A stretch of 64,000 bases of DNA from the NCBI RefSeq assembly GCF_000382125.1, contig NZ_KB907551.1, positions 124,001-188,000 on the forward strand. Direction: 5' to 3'. The stretch is from Eudoraea adriatica DSM 19308 (GTDB taxonomy: Bacteria; Bacteroidota; Bacteroidia; Flavobacteriales; Flavobacteriaceae). The position numbers were made by a program, and so were the translations under genes. Of this stretch, positions 20,445-29,533 are shown in pieces. Under the pieces are notes generated by a model. The model was not told the DNA's origin. It searched no databases and worked only from the letters and a program-made list of their open reading frames with translations. Positions within the stretch are counted from its first letter, which is position 1; each line of letters begins with the position of its first letter.

Positions 20445-22460
20445 CTAGGTTATTAAGTTTGGTGTAACGCGCATGATCCACATTTTATCATCATAGGCGT
20501 TATTAAGTTTAGAGTAGTAAGATATGAGAGCATTGTTCCAGGATTCGTGCCGCTTTAAATAAACATACCGATAGTTATTTACTGGATTTATAAAGTAACT
20601 GGCGCTTAGGCCCTGGGAGTTTAATAATTTCACAAAACGGTTGGCATTTCTGGGGTTCGCAAAAACATTGGCTATAATATAATAAGCTGAAGGAAGGCCA
20701 TTTATGAACCCGCTTTTGGACTTTGGCTCACCTCCTTTTACATTATCCCTTACTACGACATTCTTCTGAAGAACATCTGAATCATACTCGGACGATTTCT
20801 CACGAACTTTGTTTGCATTTTCGGCATAGGCTTCATTAGAATAACGGTTGTCGACATTCATCACCCATAGTTCTCCGTTGTAGGCTCCTTCCAGTCCGGA
20901 TTTATGTGCAGCGAGCGCTTCTTTCCAGGTATCGTATCTTTTCAGATATACATACTTCATTCCGTTTTTGGGATTATCAATATAATCCGGGTTTAATCCC
21001 TGGCTATACAGATTGTCCATGAATTTGTTCATGTAGTGTTCGCCTTTGTAAACATTGGCAACTACGTAGTAGCCATTTTCAACACCTTTGAGGTCTCTGA
21101 ATTTTTGGCTTTTAACATTGTTCAATTTGGCCTCCCGCATAAATACATCTACAGGGTTTTTTTTCCTAACTATTGGTTTGTATTCTACCGGTGTTGGTTT
21201 CTTTACATTTTCAACCAATGCGGTTTTATCATTATTAAGGAAATACATTTCCCTGGCCTTTTCTTCAAGATCCGGGCGGTTGCCATTGGTTTCATTCCTC
21301 ACCATTCGCATAACCATCTCAAACCTTCTTTCAAGATCTTTTTCACGATTGGTCTCCATGGAATCCTGCCGGAACATCAATTCTGCAAGGATAGCATCAT
21401 TCTCCGCCAGACGGCGCTTAAGCTCTGTAATTTCTTCTTCTTCGGAAGCAAATGAATCCGCAACAGAATCTTCTTCTTCTTCCTCTTCATTATTTGCAAC
21501 TACTTCCTCATTTTCTTCCAGCATCACCCTGTCTTCTGTAAGGTTTGGAGTGAAGGAATAGGCAAAGGATATTTCGTGGGTAACACCAAAGTTGTCAAAA
21601 CTATTTGAAAGGCCTTTCTCCATGGTATACCCAAGGGAAAGCCTTTTTCCCAGGTTAAAACCAATACCGGCTGAAGCTCCATAAAAACTGTCATACCCGG
21701 CCTGCAACCAACCCAATTTGGGCAAATCGAAAATAAGATTACCTCCCAAAACAATTTCTTCCTGACCAACTTTTCGTACCCTAGCAAGCGGCATCAATCG
21801 GGAGTTTTCAAATACTCCGGAATTATTTTCAAACTGATAGGTATATTGTAAATGAGCGGAAAAGGTTTTATCCTCAAATTCTGTAAGGGACTCACTTGTT
21901 TTCAGGTTATAATCAAAAAGGTTTTCGGCAAAAACACCGAAATCGAATTGGCCGTATGAAATATTAAATCCGGGTTGAAATGAAAGCAATGAACTGTCCT
22001 GAAAGCCACTAAGGAATGGATCCAGCTCTATTGGGTTTGCTCTATTTTCATCTAAACCACTACTGTAATAGGATAAATTTGCTCCAAAAGTGAAATTGCT
22101 TTTGTCGCTCAATTTTACACCATATGCATAATTGGCTAAAATTCCGTAATTGCTAACCACACCTTCCCGCTGGGTATAAAGGCTTAGTCCCAGTCCGGAC
22201 CTGTCATTAATCCTACCGCTGTAACTAAGAAAGTACAACTGATTATTGTCATCAAAAGATACCGATTGGTTTCTATGTAAAAGGTTAATATAGGAAAGGT
22301 CTTCACGAACGGTGGAGAAAGTCGGGTTTATTAGAAATCTGTTAAACTTTAACAGGTTCTGTGAGGGTACATCATAGGAAATAAAAGGATTATCTTCCTG
22401 AGCACTTACTCTTGTAAGCGCCATGATGAACAATAACAGAAATGTGATCTTTGGTTTCAT
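20445..22460 (-). CDS. sprD: SprD-like protein: PorP/SprF barrel fused to two SPOR-like modules
   Basis: A 671-residue protein. It has a signal peptide (to about residue 20, VSAQEDN) and a PorP/SprF-family beta-barrel (about residues 22-310, with FNRFLINPTFSTVRED and GRINDRSGLGLSLYTQ). Next comes an acidic and coiled-coil linker (EENEEVVANNEEEEEEDS, then a charged helix). The C-terminus has two SPOR-like modules, near residues 450-535 (NGYYVVANVYKGEHYMNKF to ELWVMNV) and 590-668 (SAYYIIANVFANPRNANRF to KMWIMRV). Its place directly before the SprB gene with no gap, and after the SprC-like gene, matches sprD in the F. johnsoniae operon, so the symbol rests mostly on synteny. It may couple the outer-membrane partner of SprB to peptidoglycan, which is inference. 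Confidence 0.7.
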   Translation of the reverse strand: MKPKITFLLLFIMALTRVSAQEDNPFISYDVPSQNLLKFNRFLINPTFSTVREDLSYINLLHRNQSVSFDDNNQLYFLSYSGRINDRSGLGLSLYTQREGVVSNYGILANYAYGVKLSDKSNFTFGANLSYYSSGLDENRANPIELDPFLSGFQDSSLLSFQPGFNISYGQFDFGVFAENLFDYNLKTSESLTEFEDKTFSAHLQYTYQFENNSGVFENSRLMPLARVRKVGQEEIVLGGNLIFDLPKLGWLQAGYDSFYGASAGIGFNLGKRLSLGYTMEKGLSNSFDNFGVTHEISFAYSFTPNLTEDRVMLEENEEVVANNEEEEEEDSVADSFASEEEEITELKRRLAENDAILAELMFRQDSMETNREKDLERRFEMVMRMVRNETNGNRPDLEEKAREMYFLNNDKTALVENVKKPTPVEYKPIVRKKNPVDVFMREAKLNNVKSQKFRDLKGVENGYYVVANVYKGEHYMNKFMDNLYSQGLNPDYIDNPKNGMKYVYLKRYDTWKEALAAHKSGLEGAYNGELWVMNVDNRYSNEAYAENANKVREKSSEYDSDVLQKNVVVRDNVKGGEPKSKSGFINGLPSAYYIIANVFANPRNANRFVKLLNSQGLSASYFINPVNNYRYVYLKRHESWNNALISYYSKLNNAYDDKMWIMRVTPNLIT

Positions 22461-22473
22461 TTGTTTTGGTTGG

Positions 22474-24729
22474 CTAACGGATAATGGTTATGGTGCCTTG
22501 TTTTAAAACTTCATTGGCGTCTTTTATCTTATAGAAAAAGACCATATTTTGCTTTGCAAAAGTCATTGAAGTTTCAGGCCAGTTATTTTGATAATTAAAT
22601 TCATTAAACACTTCTTTACCCGCACTGTTAAAGATGATTACATTTACATCCGGCTTATTGGAATAGGAATTGGGAATGATCCATGAATCATTTATTCCAT
22701 CACCATTTACGGTTATAACATTGGGTATTTTAAATGTGTCAAGGTATTCAACGGTTAAAGGTCTGGTTACTTCGCAATTCCCAATCGTTGCTACCAGCAG
22801 ATAAGATCCCTCTTCAGTATAAGCCACGGAAGAAGAAGTGCTCATCACATTATTATCAGAATCGTACCATGTATATGAGTCTCCTCCACTGGCAGTTACT
22901 GTCCTGGAGCTACCTTCGGGGAAAACTACAGTTTCAGATGGATCCAGGGTAATCAGTGACGGATCCAGTCCGGAGATAACAATCTCATTAGAAGGAAGCG
23001 GACAACCGTTTCGATCTAATATCAATTGGTAAGTTCCTGTTTCTGTTACCGTAAGAGCCACATCGGCACTATTTAGATTAACACCGTCTTTAAACCAGTC
23101 AAAAGATTGACCGGATAAATCTGTTGTAGTACTTATAGTAATTGGTTCTGAAGGTCCGCAGCTAACAAGACTGTTGCTGTTAATAGTTAATGTCTCATTT
23201 ACCAGCAACTGAACATTCAGAGAATTGGAAGTTGCATTATAGGTGGTAATGGAACCGTCTACTTCATAATTACCGTTTTCAGCAATGTCCGTTAGACTAA
23301 TGCTCGCTGAAGTTTCTCCACTAACAGGGCTACCGTCTTTTTTCCATTGGTATGTAAATCCGGAGATTAGAGAAGATGTTACATCTGTAACCCCTCCACC
23401 AGAATCTATTGCATTTATAGCAGTTATATCCAGGACAATGCTGTTATTGGCACAGGCCGAATAAGCGGACGCATAGTCTATTACAATCTCAAAAGAATCC
23501 GGGGTAACCACTGTGGTGGGTTCCGAATCTATAGAGGTCGAAGAACAAGGGCCACCACTTAGGGAAACCCGGGCAAAATACGAGCCTGTCTCTGTTTCGC
23601 TTACCGTTAAACTACTATTTGTGGCACCAGATATGGGATTGCCATCTTTATACCATTGATAAGTTGGCGCCGAAGCGTTGGTGGTTATGCTTAAAGTTTC
23701 GTTTTGTCCCGGTAAAACAACTACATTGGCAGGATTATTTCTGGAAACAGTAAAGTTCCCTGCATTGGTAATCGTTACTGCCGAAGATCTCTCAACGCAT
23801 GCCCCGGGGCCAAAAATTTCAACCTGGTAATCTCCTTCAAAGCCAGGCGCAGAGGCATCTACAGTAAAAATATAATTGTTTGACGAAGGAATGGCCGCAC
23901 CATCTTTATACCACGCATAGGTTAAACTGGCATTATTTATGTTTGCTTCAAGGTTTTCTGTTTCACCGTTGCACAAATCAGTTTTAGCAGGGGGGTTTAT
24001 AGCTATTCCTAAACTAGCCCCTGTTGTTACGTCTATAAGGTTGGAAAGCGTATTACCGGAACCGGAACACGATCCATAGTCAATCTCCACATTGTACATT
24101 CCCGCCTGGGTAACTGTAATGGATTCACTTTTTTCAGTTAAAAGCGATCCGCTCCTATACCAATTATACTGATAGGTATCTGAATTAGGGAGATTGTAAA
24201 CTTCGAGGGTTATCGAATTTCCATTACACACCTCAGCCGTACCATCTCCGAAGTCTGCATTACCTTGTTGTCTGACGGTAAGTCCTGAATTTACATCTAT
24301 AAAATACATTGGATAAGCTACTGAGGCTGCTCCAACAACTGCGGGACTTGTGCTTCTTACTCGCATTCTATAACCTTCACCCCTAGTATCATTGGGTAGT
24401 GAAAATTGAAAGAAGAAGTCGAAATTTGTATTTTTAGTAGCATCTCTGGCAAGTTCTATAGGGCTTGTAAAGCTTCCGCTGGCATCAGATAGTTCAAGAA
24501 TAAATTCATTATCCCCGTTAACAAGCGGAGGGCTCCAGGTAAAATTTACCCAGTAATCATTAAAAGAAGCGGAAGCACAAGCCTTGTCCCAGGGAGAACT
24601 TCCGGCTGGCGGTGTCTGGTTAGGTGCCGCAACAGGGGCATTTAATACCTGAGCGCTGAGTGGCATGCATCCTAACAGCAGTATGGTCAAAAAGAAATAC
24701 TTGATTTTAAAGGATAGTTTTGCTCTCAT
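22474..24729 (-). CDS. sprC: SprC-like secreted protein with Ig-like repeats and gliding-type C-terminus
   Basis: A 751-residue secreted protein with a signal peptide ending near LSAQVLNAP. After an N-terminal domain of about 180 residues come about six Ig-like (PKD/Ig) units, each with a W-[YKF]-[KR]-[DS]-G core: YNWYRSGSLL, YAWYKDGAAI, YQWYKDGNPI, YQWKKDGSPV, FDWFKDGVNL and YTWYDSDNNV. The C-terminus (IPNVITVNGDGINDSWIIP to GTITIIR) is a gliding-motility-type sorting domain, so the protein is probably type IX cargo. It is the first gene of the minus-strand block and lies 13 bases before the sprD-like gene. Order and architecture match sprC of F. johnsoniae, though sequence identity cannot be measured here. 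Confidence 0.7.
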   Translation of the reverse strand: MRAKLSFKIKYFFLTILLLGCMPLSAQVLNAPVAAPNQTPPAGSSPWDKACASASFNDYWVNFTWSPPLVNGDNEFILELSDASGSFTSPIELARDATKNTNFDFFFQFSLPNDTRGEGYRMRVRSTSPAVVGAASVAYPMYFIDVNSGLTVRQQGNADFGDGTAEVCNGNSITLEVYNLPNSDTYQYNWYRSGSLLTEKSESITVTQAGMYNVEIDYGSCSGSGNTLSNLIDVTTGASLGIAINPPAKTDLCNGETENLEANINNASLTYAWYKDGAAIPSSNNYIFTVDASAPGFEGDYQVEIFGPGACVERSSAVTITNAGNFTVSRNNPANVVVLPGQNETLSITTNASAPTYQWYKDGNPISGATNSSLTVSETETGSYFARVSLSGGPCSSTSIDSEPTTVVTPDSFEIVIDYASAYSACANNSIVLDITAINAIDSGGGVTDVTSSLISGFTYQWKKDGSPVSGETSASISLTDIAENGNYEVDGSITTYNATSNSLNVQLLVNETLTINSNSLVSCGPSEPITISTTTDLSGQSFDWFKDGVNLNSADVALTVTETGTYQLILDRNGCPLPSNEIVISGLDPSLITLDPSETVVFPEGSSRTVTASGGDSYTWYDSDNNVMSTSSSVAYTEEGSYLLVATIGNCEVTRPLTVEYLDTFKIPNVITVNGDGINDSWIIPNSYSNKPDVNVIIFNSAGKEVFNEFNYQNNWPETSMTFAKQNMVFFYKIKDANEVLKQGTITIIR

Positions 24730-24963
24730 AAGTAGTGTAGTTTTGGGGGAACTACAGTTTTACCTTTTACTGGATTTGGGTTTTGGTAAACCGTATGGGT
24801 GTTCGTTGTTTTTTTCGTGTTACATGCGTTGTTAAAGTTTTACTCGTATTTACCAGTGTATTAACAACAAATATGTCATTTAATTACCCGGCTGGGAATT
24901 TAATGTTGTAGCACTAATTAAATATGTTGTGAAATACAGATATTGTATGGTGAGCATCTTTTA

Positions 24964-24996
24964 TTGGGTCTCATACCCTCATTTTTCCTACATTTG
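24964..24996 (+). promoter_or_regulatory. Candidate glnS promoter (TTG / TACATTTG)
   Basis: TTG at 24964-24966 and TACATTTG at 24989-24996 with a 22-base spacer fit the flavobacterial consensus TTG-N17-23-TAnnTTTG. The ATG at 25015 lies 18 bases after the box. The box falls inside the longer open frame that begins at 24943, which argues that the long N-terminal extension is not made. Confidence 0.65.
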
Positions 24997-25014
24997 TGCT
25001 TCAAATTAAAATCG

Positions 25015-26700
25015 ATGAGTGAAACACCTAAATCACTTAATTTCATAGAACATATAATTGAGGAAGATCTGGCTAAAGGGTTCCCTGCTAAGGATTTGAG
25101 ATTTAGATTCCCGCCGGAGCCAAATGGCTATTTGCACATAGGACACGCAAGTTCTATTTGCCTTAATTTTGGCCTTGGCCTGAAGTATAATGCACCCGTG
25201 AACCTGAGGTTTGATGATACCAACCCTATAAAAGAAGAACAGGAGTATGTAGACGCAATTAAAAATGATGTGAAATGGTTGGGATATACCTGGGATACCG
25301 AATGTTATGCTTCGGACTATTTTCAGCTCCTTTACGATTGGGCTAAAGAACTTATAGAAAAAGGCAAAGCCTATGTAGACAGCCAGACTTCAGAGGAAAT
25401 GGCCAAGCAAAAGGGAACACCAACCGAGCCGGGTGTTAACAGCCCTTACAGAGGCAGGTCTGTTGCTGAAAACATCGAGCTTTTTAAAGGCATGAAAGAT
25501 GGGCTTTATGAGGAAGGTACACATGTGCTCCGCGCTAAGATAGACATGTCGTCACCGAATATGTTAATGCGCGACCCGATAATGTATCGGATCCTAAAGC
25601 GTGCGCATCACAGGACAAATACCGATTGGTGTATTTACCCTATGTATGACTGGACACATGGGGAGAGCGATTATATAGAACAGGTTACGCATTCTCTTTG
25701 CACTCTGGAATTTGCGCCGCACAGGGAGTTATATGACTGGTTTTTGGACAATATTTGCGATCCTGTAAAAATAAGGCCAAAACAGCGTGAATTTGCACGC
25801 AGGAATTTAAGCCATACCGTTGTAAGTAAACGAAAATTACTCCAATTGGTGGAAAAGGGGCTGGTAAATGGCTGGGATGATCCAAGAATGCCAACTATTT
25901 CGGGACTGCGAAGAAGAGGGTATACACCGGAATCCATACGTAACTTTGCCGAAACTATAGGGATTGCAAAGCGCGAAAATGTCGTGGATGTTTCTCTTTT
26001 GGAATTTCACATCAGAGAACACCTCAACAAAATTGCCCCCAGGGTAATGGCCGTGCTAAATCCGTTAAAAGTTGTGATAACTAATTTTCCGGAGGAAGAT
26101 GAAGAATGGCTCAATGCAGAAAATAATCCGGAAGATGAATCGGCGGGTTATAGAAAACTCCCTTTTTCAAGGGAGCTATATATTGAGCGTGAAGATTTCA
26201 GAGAAGAAGCGAACAGGAAATTTTTCAGACTTAAGCTGGGAGGAGAAGTGCGGCTCAAGAATGCCTATATAATTAAAGCAGAGAGTTGCACAAAAGACAG
26301 TGAAGGAAATATTACAGAAGTTCAATGCACCTATGATCCCAAAAGCAAAAGTGGAAGTGGCAGCCCGGAAAGTTTGCGCAAAGTTAAAGGGACCCTGCAT
26401 TGGGTGTCTATTGAAAATGCTTTGCCCGTGGAGGTTAGGTTGTATGATCGTTTATTTACAGACGAAACACCAGACGGACATAAGGACAGAGATTTTCTTG
26501 AATTTATCAATCCGGATTCCCTGAAAGTAATTACCGGCTATGTGGAGCCCAGCCTTAAGGAGGCAAAAGTTAATGATCGTTTTCAATTTCAGAGACTGGG
26601 TTATTTTAATGTTGATGAAGATTCTACCGGGGATAAATTAGTATTTAACAGAACCGTAACACTCCGGGATACCTGGGCTAAAATAGACCGCAAACCCTAA
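25015..26700 (+). CDS. glnS: Glutaminyl-tRNA synthetase
   Basis: From the ATG at 25015 the protein has 561 residues, close to the usual bacterial GlnRS length. It charges tRNA-Gln with glutamine in the cytoplasm. The class I HIGH motif is at residues 41-44 within FRFPPEPNGYLHIGHASS, the first-base-binding GlnRS signature around LRFDDTNP follows, and the KMSKS-equivalent is VVSKRKL near residue 270. The C-terminal half holds the two anticodon-binding beta-barrels (ending near TVTLRDTWAKI). The frame is open from 24943, but those extra 24 codons contain the promoter box and do not look like GlnRS. With gltX nearby, the organism can charge tRNA-Gln directly. Confidence 0.95.
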   Translation: MSETPKSLNFIEHIIEEDLAKGFPAKDLRFRFPPEPNGYLHIGHASSICLNFGLGLKYNAPVNLRFDDTNPIKEEQEYVDAIKNDVKWLGYTWDTECYASDYFQLLYDWAKELIEKGKAYVDSQTSEEMAKQKGTPTEPGVNSPYRGRSVAENIELFKGMKDGLYEEGTHVLRAKIDMSSPNMLMRDPIMYRILKRAHHRTNTDWCIYPMYDWTHGESDYIEQVTHSLCTLEFAPHRELYDWFLDNICDPVKIRPKQREFARRNLSHTVVSKRKLLQLVEKGLVNGWDDPRMPTISGLRRRGYTPESIRNFAETIGIAKRENVVDVSLLEFHIREHLNKIAPRVMAVLNPLKVVITNFPEEDEEWLNAENNPEDESAGYRKLPFSRELYIEREDFREEANRKFFRLKLGGEVRLKNAYIIKAESCTKDSEGNITEVQCTYDPKSKSGSGSPESLRKVKGTLHWVSIENALPVEVRLYDRLFTDETPDGHKDRDFLEFINPDSLKVITGYVEPSLKEAKVNDRFQFQRLGYFNVDEDSTGDKLVFNRTVTLRDTWAKIDRKP

Positions 26701-26967
26701 CATAGAGCCTGTCTATTCATTAAAATATTACAATTGGTATTATTTATAAACAACGGCATGTTCCAGGCTTGTTTAAGAGCGTTTTGCAATTTTAGAATGT
26801 TTGCCTAAGTACATATAGTTAATAAACCCATAGGCGTCCTCTGTGACGTTATTGTGCTCAATAGGTCAAAAAAACAGGGTGAATATAAAACCTGCGTAAC
26901 AACCGGGAATTTCTCCTAAATTTCTTGCCTAAAAGAGAATTAAACCACAGCTGTATTTTTCGGGATT

Positions 26968-27888
26968 TTATTCTTTCGGTTTTTGCTTTTTCATAGATTC
27001 ACCAATCATATTACTTGCCGTAAAAGATGCCACCATATTGTTGAGCATGTCACTTCCCGCCTGTGGAGAATTAGGCAGTAGGATGAGATTTGTATTGGTT
27101 TCCTCACCAATGGACTGCAAGGTATCATAATGCTGTGTTACAACAATAAGCGCGGAAGCTTCCTGGGAATTTATGCCAACTTTGTTCAATACTTCAACGG
27201 ACTCTTCCAGTCCTCTGGCAATTTCACGTCTTTGATCTGCAATGCCCTGGCCCTGTAATCGCTTGCTTTCAGCTTCGGCCTTCGCTTTTTCAACGATTAA
27301 GATGCGGGCAGCATCTCCTTCAAATTGCGCCGCTATCTTTTCGCGCTCTGAAGCATTAATTCTGTTCATTGCAGCTTTTACCTGTGCATCCGGGTCAATA
27401 TCCGTGACGAGGGTTTTTATGATATCGTAACCATAGTCTAGCATGGCATCCTGCAGTTCCGACTTCACAGCTATTGCTATGTCGTCTTTCTTTACAAAGA
27501 CATCGTCCAGTTTCATTTTAGGAACCTCTGCCCGTACAACATCGAAAACATAAGAGGTAATCTGATCGTGTGGATATTCTAACTTATAAAAGGCCTCATA
27601 TACTTTTTCTTTAATAACCACATATTGCACAGAGACTTTCAACTTTACAAATACGTCATCCAGGGTTTTGGTCTCCACAATGACATCTAATTGCTGTATT
27701 TTAAGACCCAGTCGCGCTGCGATACGGTCTACCATAGGTATTTTCATCTGTAAACCTGAATTTCGTATACTGTGGAATCGTCCAAATCTTTCGACAATTA
27801 CCGCAGTCTGTTGTTTAACAATGAAAAATGAGGCCAAAAGAATAAACAGCCCGATGATAACAATTGGTATAAGAAGAAAATTGCCCAT
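26968..27888 (-). CDS. SPFH/band 7 (stomatin/prohibitin-like) membrane protein
   Basis: A 306-residue protein with one N-terminal membrane helix (about residues 4-24, FLLIPIVIIGLFILLASFFI) followed by an SPFH/band 7 domain (QQTAVIVERFGRFHSIRNSG through residue about 190). A long charged helix rich in Ala, Glu and Lys comes next (near residues 180-230, AKAEAESKRLQGQG). The C-terminal tail is short (SMKKQKPKE). Such proteins oligomerise into ring or cage-like microdomain scaffolds at the inner membrane and often associate with proteases. No NfeD or HflC partner is adjacent, so the class is stomatin-like and the specific role is unknown. It follows gltX by 70 bases on the same strand and may be in its transcript. 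Confidence 0.88.
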   Translation of the reverse strand: MGNFLLIPIVIIGLFILLASFFIVKQQTAVIVERFGRFHSIRNSGLQMKIPMVDRIAARLGLKIQQLDVIVETKTLDDVFVKLKVSVQYVVIKEKVYEAFYKLEYPHDQITSYVFDVVRAEVPKMKLDDVFVKKDDIAIAVKSELQDAMLDYGYDIIKTLVTDIDPDAQVKAAMNRINASEREKIAAQFEGDAARILIVEKAKAEAESKRLQGQGIADQRREIARGLEESVEVLNKVGINSQEASALIVVTQHYDTLQSIGEETNTNLILLPNSPQAGSDMLNNMVASFTASNMIGESMKKQKPKE

Positions 27889-27958
27889 AGTAAATATATT
27901 AAGTTAGTGAATTGAATTTGCGAGTTTTATTAAATAGGTCGGTTTTTATTCCGAAATG

Positions 27959-29482
27959 TTACAATTTTTCCAATGCAAGCCTAATTCTTTTAAGCGTTTC
28001 GTTTTTGCCAACCAGAGCCATGATATCAAATAAATGAGGACCTTTTAGATCCCCCACCATAACTAATCTTAAAGGAGCCATAACCTGTCCGAATGTCAAA
28101 TTCTCATTACCAATCCAGGTTTTAACCATATTTTCAAGTTCAGGTGAGGAAAAATCTTCAAGAGTTTCGAGAAGTGAGGCTATTTTACTTAATAGTGCGG
28201 GTGTGTTTTCTTTCCACTGCTTTTTAACCACTTTTTCATTATAGTAATTTGGTGTTTGAAAAAAGTAGTCACTCAAATCCCAGAATTCAGAAACAAAAGA
28301 CGCTCGTTCTTTTATCAAAGAAATGACGTTTGCAATGTAATCATCATTACGAACAAGACTCAGGTCAAATGCCCGTTCTTTCTCCATTTTTTCATTTAGA
28401 ACAGGTTTAAAAGAGTTCAGTAAAACCGAATCCTCCTGTTCTTGCAGGTAGTGATGGTTATACCATTTGGTTTTTTCAGGATCAAATCTGGCACCTGATT
28501 TGTGAACCCTATTTAGATCAAAAACTTTAATTAATTCATCCATCTTAAAAAGCTCTTCTTCCGTACCGGGATTCCACCCCAGAAGTGCAAGGAAGTTTAT
28601 TACCGCTTCCGGGAAATAACCGGCTTCTCTGTATCCAATAGAATTGCCCCAGGAAAGCGGAAAAATTGGAAAACCACCTTTTTCTCCATCACGTTTACTT
28701 AATTTCCCTTTTCCTTCAGGCTTCATAATTAAAGGCAAATGGGCGAATACAGGTGCTTCCCATTCAAAAGCATCGTATAATTGCGAATGCAGGGCCAATG
28801 AAGGTAACCATTCTTCACCGCGGATAACATGGCTGATCTCCATAAGATGATCATCTACAATATTGGCCAGGTGGTAAGTGGGCATACCATCGCTTTTGAA
28901 TAATACTTTATCATCCAGTATGTTAGTGTCGATTTGAATGTCTCCTCTTATAATATCCTTTAGATGCAACACTTCATCCTGTGGTGTAAAAAACCGAATA
29001 ACATAACTATCGCCTTTGTCGAGTTTTGCTTGAAGCTCTTCCGGAGACATTGAAAGCGAATTATGTAGCTTTAATCGGTTATGCCAATTATATATAAATG
29101 TTTTGCCCTTTTTTTCATGTTCCTTGCGGTGCTTATGGAGACTCTCGGCGGAATCGAAAGCATAATAAGCCTTGCCGCTTTTAATAAGCTGTTCAGCATA
29201 TTCCTTGTATAGCAGTTTGCGTTCGCTTTGCCTGAATGGGCCATGACCCAGATCTTTTCCGGGCCCTTCATCATAGGGTATTCCACACCAGTCTAAAGTA
29301 TCAATAATATATTTTTCCGCCCCTTCTACATAGCGATTTTGATCTGTATCTTCTATTCTGAGAATGAAATCCCCATTGTTTTGTTTGGCAAAGAGATAAT
29401 TATATAGGGCAGTTCTGACCCCTCCGATGTGTAATGGACCTGTTGGACTTGGTGCAAACCGAACACGAACTTTTTTATTCAT
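27959..29482 (-). CDS. gltX: Glutamyl-tRNA synthetase
   Basis: A 507-residue class I aminoacyl-tRNA synthetase that attaches glutamate to tRNA-Glu in the cytoplasm. The N-terminus VRFAPSPTGPLHIGGVRTAL contains the HIGH-type motif and the Rossmann start typical of GluRS. The KMSKS-type loop is KGKLSKRDGEKGG near residue 250. The C-terminal third is the alpha-helical anticodon-binding domain (ending RIRLALEKL). The separate glnS in this window implies a discriminating GluRS. A TATCTTTG box lies 18 bases upstream of the ATG. Confidence 0.95.
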   Translation of the reverse strand: MNKKVRVRFAPSPTGPLHIGGVRTALYNYLFAKQNNGDFILRIEDTDQNRYVEGAEKYIIDTLDWCGIPYDEGPGKDLGHGPFRQSERKLLYKEYAEQLIKSGKAYYAFDSAESLHKHRKEHEKKGKTFIYNWHNRLKLHNSLSMSPEELQAKLDKGDSYVIRFFTPQDEVLHLKDIIRGDIQIDTNILDDKVLFKSDGMPTYHLANIVDDHLMEISHVIRGEEWLPSLALHSQLYDAFEWEAPVFAHLPLIMKPEGKGKLSKRDGEKGGFPIFPLSWGNSIGYREAGYFPEAVINFLALLGWNPGTEEELFKMDELIKVFDLNRVHKSGARFDPEKTKWYNHHYLQEQEDSVLLNSFKPVLNEKMEKERAFDLSLVRNDDYIANVISLIKERASFVSEFWDLSDYFFQTPNYYNEKVVKKQWKENTPALLSKIASLLETLEDFSSPELENMVKTWIGNENLTFGQVMAPLRLVMVGDLKGPHLFDIMALVGKNETLKRIRLALEKL

Positions 29483-29500
29483 TTAAATAGAATTAAGCGA

Positions 29501-29508
29501 CAAAGATA
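29501..29508 (-). promoter_or_regulatory. Candidate -7 promoter element for gltX
   Basis: The minus strand reads TATCTTTG, an exact TAnnTTTG match 18 bases upstream of the gltX start. The closest upstream TTG (29524-29526) is 15 bases away, slightly shorter than the usual 17-23 base spacer. Confidence 0.5.
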
Positions 29509-29533
29509 GTTGTTAAAAAAGCACAATAAAATA

